Assembly (NCBI GenBank): GCA_905250075.1
Contig: CAJNOP010000013.1
Span: 3,101,871 to 3,165,870 of the forward strand
DNA length: 64,000 bases
From: Rotaria sp. Silwood1
Taxonomy: Eukaryota; Rotifera; Eurotatoria; Philodinida; Philodinidae
Direction of reading: 5' to 3'
Shown in pieces: positions 58,620-64,000 of this stretch; positions within the stretch are counted from its first letter, which is position 1; each line of letters opens with the position of its first letter. A program made the translations under genes and the position numbers. Below the pieces are notes generated by a model that was given only the letters and a program-made list of their open reading frames with translations, was not told the origin of the DNA and searched no databases.

Positions 58620-60699
58620 ATGAGACAAAAAAAAATATGTTCATCATATTGACAACAGTGATTTTTTAGTCGAGTTTAAGCACGATATTATGGTTAGTCT
58701 AGTCAAATGTTTGATCGTGCATTCCGTCGATAAAATAAGAATGTTTATTAAACTAATTATGCGACGTTTTTTCTTTATTTTGCTCCTGGTGATGGCAGAT
58801 TGTATATAGAAAAGAAAAACCACTTTATATTTGTGTTCAGTTTTTTGTTGTTTTTTTTTTAGGAAACTTTGTTTTTTTTTATTATCTTCTTGTATAAATC
58901 TATATTTGAAAAGAAAAAAAACCAACATAACGCATATAAAATATCAGTGACATACTCTTTTGATAAATAATTTTATATGTTTCTCGATCTTTGTTGAAAA
59001 TATTCATATTTTCGATTTACTTAATTAAGAGGCTCTTTCCTTATTTTTTTTTAATGCACATCAGTCTTTGATAAAATTACATGTTCTGAAACATCCTGTT
59101 GAAGAGAATGATGGAAGCGGATATGATTCATAATTAATCTTGACTTTCTAAGGATGATGTAAGATATGGTAAAATGTTAATGCTTGTTTTGAATTACATA
59201 AATGAAGGTTGCTCTCAATCAGCTCAGATTTTGTGGTGATTTTGTAAAACACTATCTAAAAGAAGTGTTGAAGTATAGGTGTAAAAATTTGAACCCTCCC
59301 ACAGACAGTGACAGATATTGTTGATATGCAATTATAGACTGCCTGTCAGTAATGTCTTGTAATAATATGTGAACTACTTCCGTATTACATTTCTAGAGGA
59401 TTAATTAAAACGACAGTAAAGAAATGTGTCTCAAAATAGATTGAATAAAACAATTTTCTTGTAATTGTCAGTAATAGCTATATTGTGCTTCACATTTTAA
59501 TCCCGCAAGAATTGCACTAACAACTTTTTTCCTCTTAGAACTTCAACCGTATATCAGAATAGTCTGATTTTTGCATCAGTTATTTACAAGAAGCAGTGCT
59601 TGAATTTAAAAAATGATGAGCATTATGGTTATACTATAACTAGTGCAAAAATTAGACTTTTCTGATATATAAATGAGGCTATAGAAGAAAAAATAGTTGA
59701 GAAATCCTAGCTGATGGGATACTCCCACACATATATATATATATATACATATATATATCTGTAAGTATGAGTCAGTTTTTATACTATTTTTAGAACTAAA
59801 TCTTATGCCATAATAAAATAAAAATATCCTCTAAAGATTTCGATTTTATCATTATTTGAATTTTTGATGTATTCATAATTAGATTCAACACGATGAGATT
59901 ATGAAGCGAAGATTGCATTTTGATTAAAATAAAATCTATGTTGTCTTAAAACTTGTAATCAAGTTTGAATAATGATTTTTATTTGTATTGATCTCTGCCA
60001 AAAATAGAATTCTCTTTTGCGATGCACACGGGTTATTATCTGATAGAATCACGAGCAAGGCATCATTAACACATCATTAACATCAATGTAGTCAATTGAT
60101 TGATGTATGTTCGAAAAATCAACAAAATCCCATTATAAACAAACAAAGAAAATTTATCAAAGTTCAAAAACTAAACCCATTTGGATTTGTATATCCTACG
60201 CAGGTCATAAATGGAATTAATCATAGATAGAATAATTCTTTATGAAAACATGTATTTTGTTAACTAATGTCTATAACAGTTGATTCGAAGTTTTTATATG
60301 TGTATTTATTACAAAAATAACAGCAATTTTTTTTCTCTATGATTTCTCATCTTTAAATAAATTTCAATCATGGAAAGTTGAGTCGTTGTAAAATATTTTC
60401 GACCATTTATTATTAGTTGTCCATTTCTTCAATGTTATATCAGCAACCAAATTTCATAAAATTTAAATCAAAATTCAATAAATTTCTTTTTTTTCAAACA
60501 AAAGAACAATTCGTTATGCATATGAACAAACGCCTTGATATGCAAAATAAAATATAGTACGATCAAGAAAATATTCAGAACAATTGTTACTAAATATGAT
60601 AATAGTTGAGGAGATATATGTATATATATATATATTTACGACAAATAATTAGTCTTTATTGTTTCTGTTTTTCTTATTATTTCATTAAATGTACATGAT
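58620..60699. other. Intergenic region after the Eph gene
   Basis: No supported gene. An (AT)n microsatellite lies at about 59733-59760. Converging genes flank the region, so both 3' UTRs should lie here. Confidence 0.5.
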
Positions 60700-61241
60700 T
60701 TAGATGATACGACTCTTGCGGTTACGAGCCAAAGCTTCTGCAAAATAAACTGTCATACCAACAAAAGCAACCACAGAAGCAATAACTGCACCTAATAGAA
60801 CAATCGTTTCTTTTGTTAGTTTCATATCATATTAAAATAAATCTTACTATGATGATAAGCATCTTGTGCAGCAGAATTATACCAACTGCTAGCTACAATT
60901 GCTGCTCCGATACCAAAAATAAAAAGAGCAATAGCAGCAACAAAAGCATAAATAGTTCGAAGACGATTGAGCGGTGCAACTGTTCCATCTGTAATCATCA
61001 ACTGTTCGATCAGAAGAAAAACAGTCAAACTTAATACTATATTTAAACACAAAGAAAAGAACATATTCTATTCAAACGATATTCTATTTAACTTGCATAT
61101 AGGACATATAATGGTATAGCTCGTGCGATATATAGGCAATGTTGAAGTATTAGGATAATCAATATGACAGTGAATGACACCAATTATATTTATCAAGGCA
61201 GCTAAAGCCATAAGAATGATAATTGTACGTCTAAGATCCAT
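60700..61241 (-). CDS. Small multi-pass membrane protein, unrecognised
   Basis: A three-exon model (61241-61093, 61029-60848, 60809-60700) gives 146 aa. Clear membrane segments are RRTIIILMALAALINIIGVI near the start, LRTIYAFVAAIALFIFGIGA in the middle, and TIVLLGAVIASVVAFVGMTV near the end. A shorter hydrophobic stretch, LTVFLLIEQLMI, starts exon 2. The protein ends ARNRKSRII, a basic cytoplasmic-type tail. The second intron would be only 38 bp (60810-60847), unusually short; without it translation stops ten residues after HH. The first acceptor (ATTAAG) is also weak. Exon limits are therefore tentative, though in-frame closure and the matching hydrophobic pattern support a three- or four-pass protein. 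No family recognised. Confidence 0.6.
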
Positions 61242-64000
61242 ACTAAATGAATTATATTATAATTATTTGAATAATGCTACAATATAATACTTGCTTGAAT
61301 ATATTGTACTTTATTATAAAATAAATATGCACAAAAACCAAAACAACGACAAATTTCTGTATAGTAGTTAGTTTTCTTTATATATATATATATTTATCTA
61401 TGCTTTAGTTTTCTTGCTTTGTTTTGCTGTCGACTATTCGTAACAAACAACTGAAGATTGTTAGAATTACTTTAGCTATCAAAGATAGAGTATTCTCTCT
61501 TTCTCTCCGATATATATACAAATAGAAAAAAACTCGTCCGATACAATCCCTCTTCGCTTTCTTTTCTCTTATTGTATTTATTTCCCTTGGCAGGAAGAAT
61601 AGATATGTGTATTCGGCCGTAGATTAATTAAGCACACAAGACGGTAACACATTTTCATAGAAAATATAGGATCGACAATTTCTATCAAATTTAAACCAAC
61701 TCGGTTACACATGTATTCCGAAATAGAGTAACATGTTAAATCGTAGTAGTAGTAGTAGTAGTAGTGTTATGAAAATAAGTTTTGTTTTTCTTTTTTTCGG
61801 TGATTAAATAAGTTGAATAACACATATTATTGTTGTCGAGCTCGCTAGTAATTGTTGTTGTCGGTATTAATGAGAAGAGACGATTTGAATTAAGAAATAA
61901 TGATGTTTGCAAATAGACAAGATAAACTAAATTATGTTGTTCATCGGATAATTATATTGATTTTAAAGTGTTGTACTACTTCAACTCATGTATATTATGT
62001 TGTTTTCTTGATCAAAATCGAATATATCTATTTTATTTTTAACATATAATTGATTGATCAAATGAAAAACAAATGTTATTTGTACTCATATTTGATCAAG
62101 ATAAATGCTAAACATCTGAATAATACAAAAAAAAAAACTTCATATTTGGTGAATCAGCATAATATTGATTGATAATATTGAAGACACACATGGTGCGAAT
62201 TATAAAATAAATGGTGATATATATGATTACTATATGAGCAATTCTTAGAAACATCTATCATCATCTTTCTGATGTATACATATTAAGAACGATATCTATG
62301 CTTTTAAGATGATTTAATCCTGTTCGTCTGATGTTATTGCAATAGAAAAAAAAAATGAATGTGAGACCAATTTATTAAACTTATGCTAAACTGAAAATGA
62401 TTTCTTGAAAACTACGCTATTATTAATATCATATGTAGCTGTCAAGTTTCTAACTATTATCCATTGTGTATATCCTTGAAAAATGTTGACGAATATATGC
62501 TATTTTTTTTTAGATACAATGTACGAAAGATAAACAGATGATAATAATAATACAGAATGTTATGACATAGTTTCTTTGAAGTAATATTACTAATCTTTTC
62601 AGACTATCGAAAAAGAAAACAATGTTTGATTTTTTATAAAGATAATGAAAACATATCTTAATTAAAAGTTGTAAAATAAACTTTGACTCCTCTCCTATAA
62701 TATTGTTTTTTTGTCACATGTTTTTGTATTGCCCAAGGCTAATATTTATAGTATATACATTAGATATCTAGATCAAATTCTATGCTAAAACTTAAGCTAT
62801 TTGCTTATTATTGTTACAGATACAGAAGAGATATCAAAATTATGAAAAAATCTTTTTTGTGTTTTATTAGTAATGTGATATACAAGGTACTAATCGAAAG
62901 GACATTTACAAATCGAATTTATTTTAAATAAATAATATCAAATTGTTCATGTTTCAGTTTTTCTTAGATTGCACCTGATACATTCTCAATTGACCAAGTA
63001 TCAGCAAATTTTGCATTAACTATTTCTGCATCGTCAATGTCTTTATCATGTAATTCCTTCGTATATTCTGACTATCACCAGAGATATAGAGATCATAGAA
63101 TTTCTTTCCATTCACAATGACGTAGACAAATTACAAAATGAAATAATTACGGATAAAAAAGCAAATATTACTCTGTAGTGAGTGAATAATTAAATGATTA
63201 CAAGTTTTCTCATCCATGGTGATATCAAAGATAACACAAAAATCTTTATCATGTGTGTATTATGAGTATCAGTCTTAGTAAATACAGAAACATATGAGAA
63301 AATAATATTCCATGAAAGAATCACAGCTTATTTTACACTCTGTATATAAAACGGAATATAATGCATTATTCTTCTGTATTATCCAAAGACTTATTGAATC
63401 AAAAATTAAATATCAATATAATGATGTGACTATTTTCAATATCAATGTAATAATTTTATTTTAATGATATAAGAAAAAAATGACGATGTCTATTTTTATT
63501 CTATGAAATACTTAGTCATGATTGTTGAGTTTCATGCAGAATTATTATAACTCTTCGACAACATTCATTGACTTGTTGACATGACAGCTGCCAGATGCAT
63601 CATCAAAAGGAAAAGTGCGACTGTCATATTTACCTAAAAAACCGTCCTTGAATATATGAATTAGAGTAATATACATGGTGAACTGGAAAAGCATTCTAAA
63701 ATAAAATGTGTTGCAAGCATTGTAAGTTGCGGCATAATATACGACACATTTAAGTTCGACACGAGATGCTCGTTAAGACACATTTTGAAAAAAGTGGTTT
63801 GAACCTACTCTTTAGCATATTTGTCTTTTTTTTGTAGAAGCGAATTATTACTATTTTTCAGTTTAATATGAATAAGTGATACCTATTTTTAAAGCTCAAA
63901 CGGTCTGATCTTGAGATTTAAGCGTCTCAAGCTGATCGTTTCAATGGAGTCTTTTCTCAGTCAATAACTAATCAAAAAAATAATCTAGAAAAGAAGATAT
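61242..64000. other. AT-rich region without recognisable gene
   Basis: I see no supported coding sequence. Features are limited to microsatellites, including TATATA near 61380 and GTA repeats near 61743. Part of a neighbouring gene beyond the window edge cannot be excluded. Confidence 0.45.
61743..61766. repeat. (GTA)n microsatellite
   Basis: About eight perfect GTA units upstream of the small membrane-protein gene. Confidence 0.85.

Noticed and set aside
59733..59760. Alternating AT tract as an origin or regulatory element
   Set aside because: A simple TATATA microsatellite; similar tracts are common throughout this AT-rich window.
1..64000. CRISPR arrays, operons, tRNA or rRNA genes
   Set aside because: Spliced animal genes show the window is nuclear eukaryotic DNA. 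I saw no regular spaced repeats, no conserved rRNA segments and no convincing tRNA A/B boxes by eye; a tRNAscan-SE run would settle the last point.

Overview
This is a eukaryotic, clearly animal, nuclear window. It is very AT-rich and its genes are split by many short GT-AG introns, often 50-80 bp, with scattered short repeats. The animal genes are a Rap guanine exchange factor, serum response factor (SRF), an Eph receptor tyrosine kinase, an NPC2-type lipid-binding protein and a lathosterol oxidase. Together with a PnuC-type vitamin transporter of bacterial ancestry, they point to a compact invertebrate genome, most likely a bdelloid rotifer. That assignment is inference; no rRNA or mitochondrial marker is present.

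Layout: 1-16 kb holds two near-identical copies of a secreted Cys-rich (C-type-lectin/PAN-like) gene about 10 kb apart (3.07 and 12.95 kb, + strand). Between them lie a broken gene (6.4-7.6 kb), GT/CA-rich blocks, a 55-bp mariner-like palindrome and an orphan ORF (11.4 kb). An NPC2-like gene follows on the minus strand (14.6-15.2 kb). From 31.7 down to 16.2 kb the minus strand carries a complete 29-exon RapGEF2/6 (PDZ-GEF) gene. Its 3.1-kb intron 13 contains, on the opposite strand, a 3-exon PnuC gene. SRF follows (33.8-32.8 kb, minus), then on the plus strand a leucine-rich-repeat protein (36.1-38.2 kb), lathosterol oxidase (40.0-41.0 kb), a Pro/Ser/Arg-rich repeat protein (41.3-43.1 kb) and a second low-complexity protein (43.5-44.1 kb). 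A 6-kb gene-poor stretch with coding-like debris leads to a 15-exon Eph receptor (50.4-58.6 kb, plus). A small multi-pass membrane protein (61.2-60.7 kb, minus) ends the gene content; 61.3-64 kb looks empty.

The genes are independent transcription units, not an operon. RapGEF, SRF and Eph are standard animal signalling and transcription genes; NPC2 and lathosterol oxidase both touch sterol biology, but I see no evidence that they are co-regulated. All spliced models were built by hand from splice signals and reading phase. Each complete model sums to a whole number of codons: RapGEF 1477 aa, Eph 1028, LRR 542, PnuC 340, SRF 283, lathosterol oxidase 270, NPC2 170, membrane protein 146.

The most notable observation is the bacterial-type nicotinamide riboside transporter PnuC, with introns of its own, nested antisense inside a RapGEF intron, with its stop codon 5 bp from the host exon. 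Several diverged non-coding repeat families also recur between distant introns and intergenic regions.
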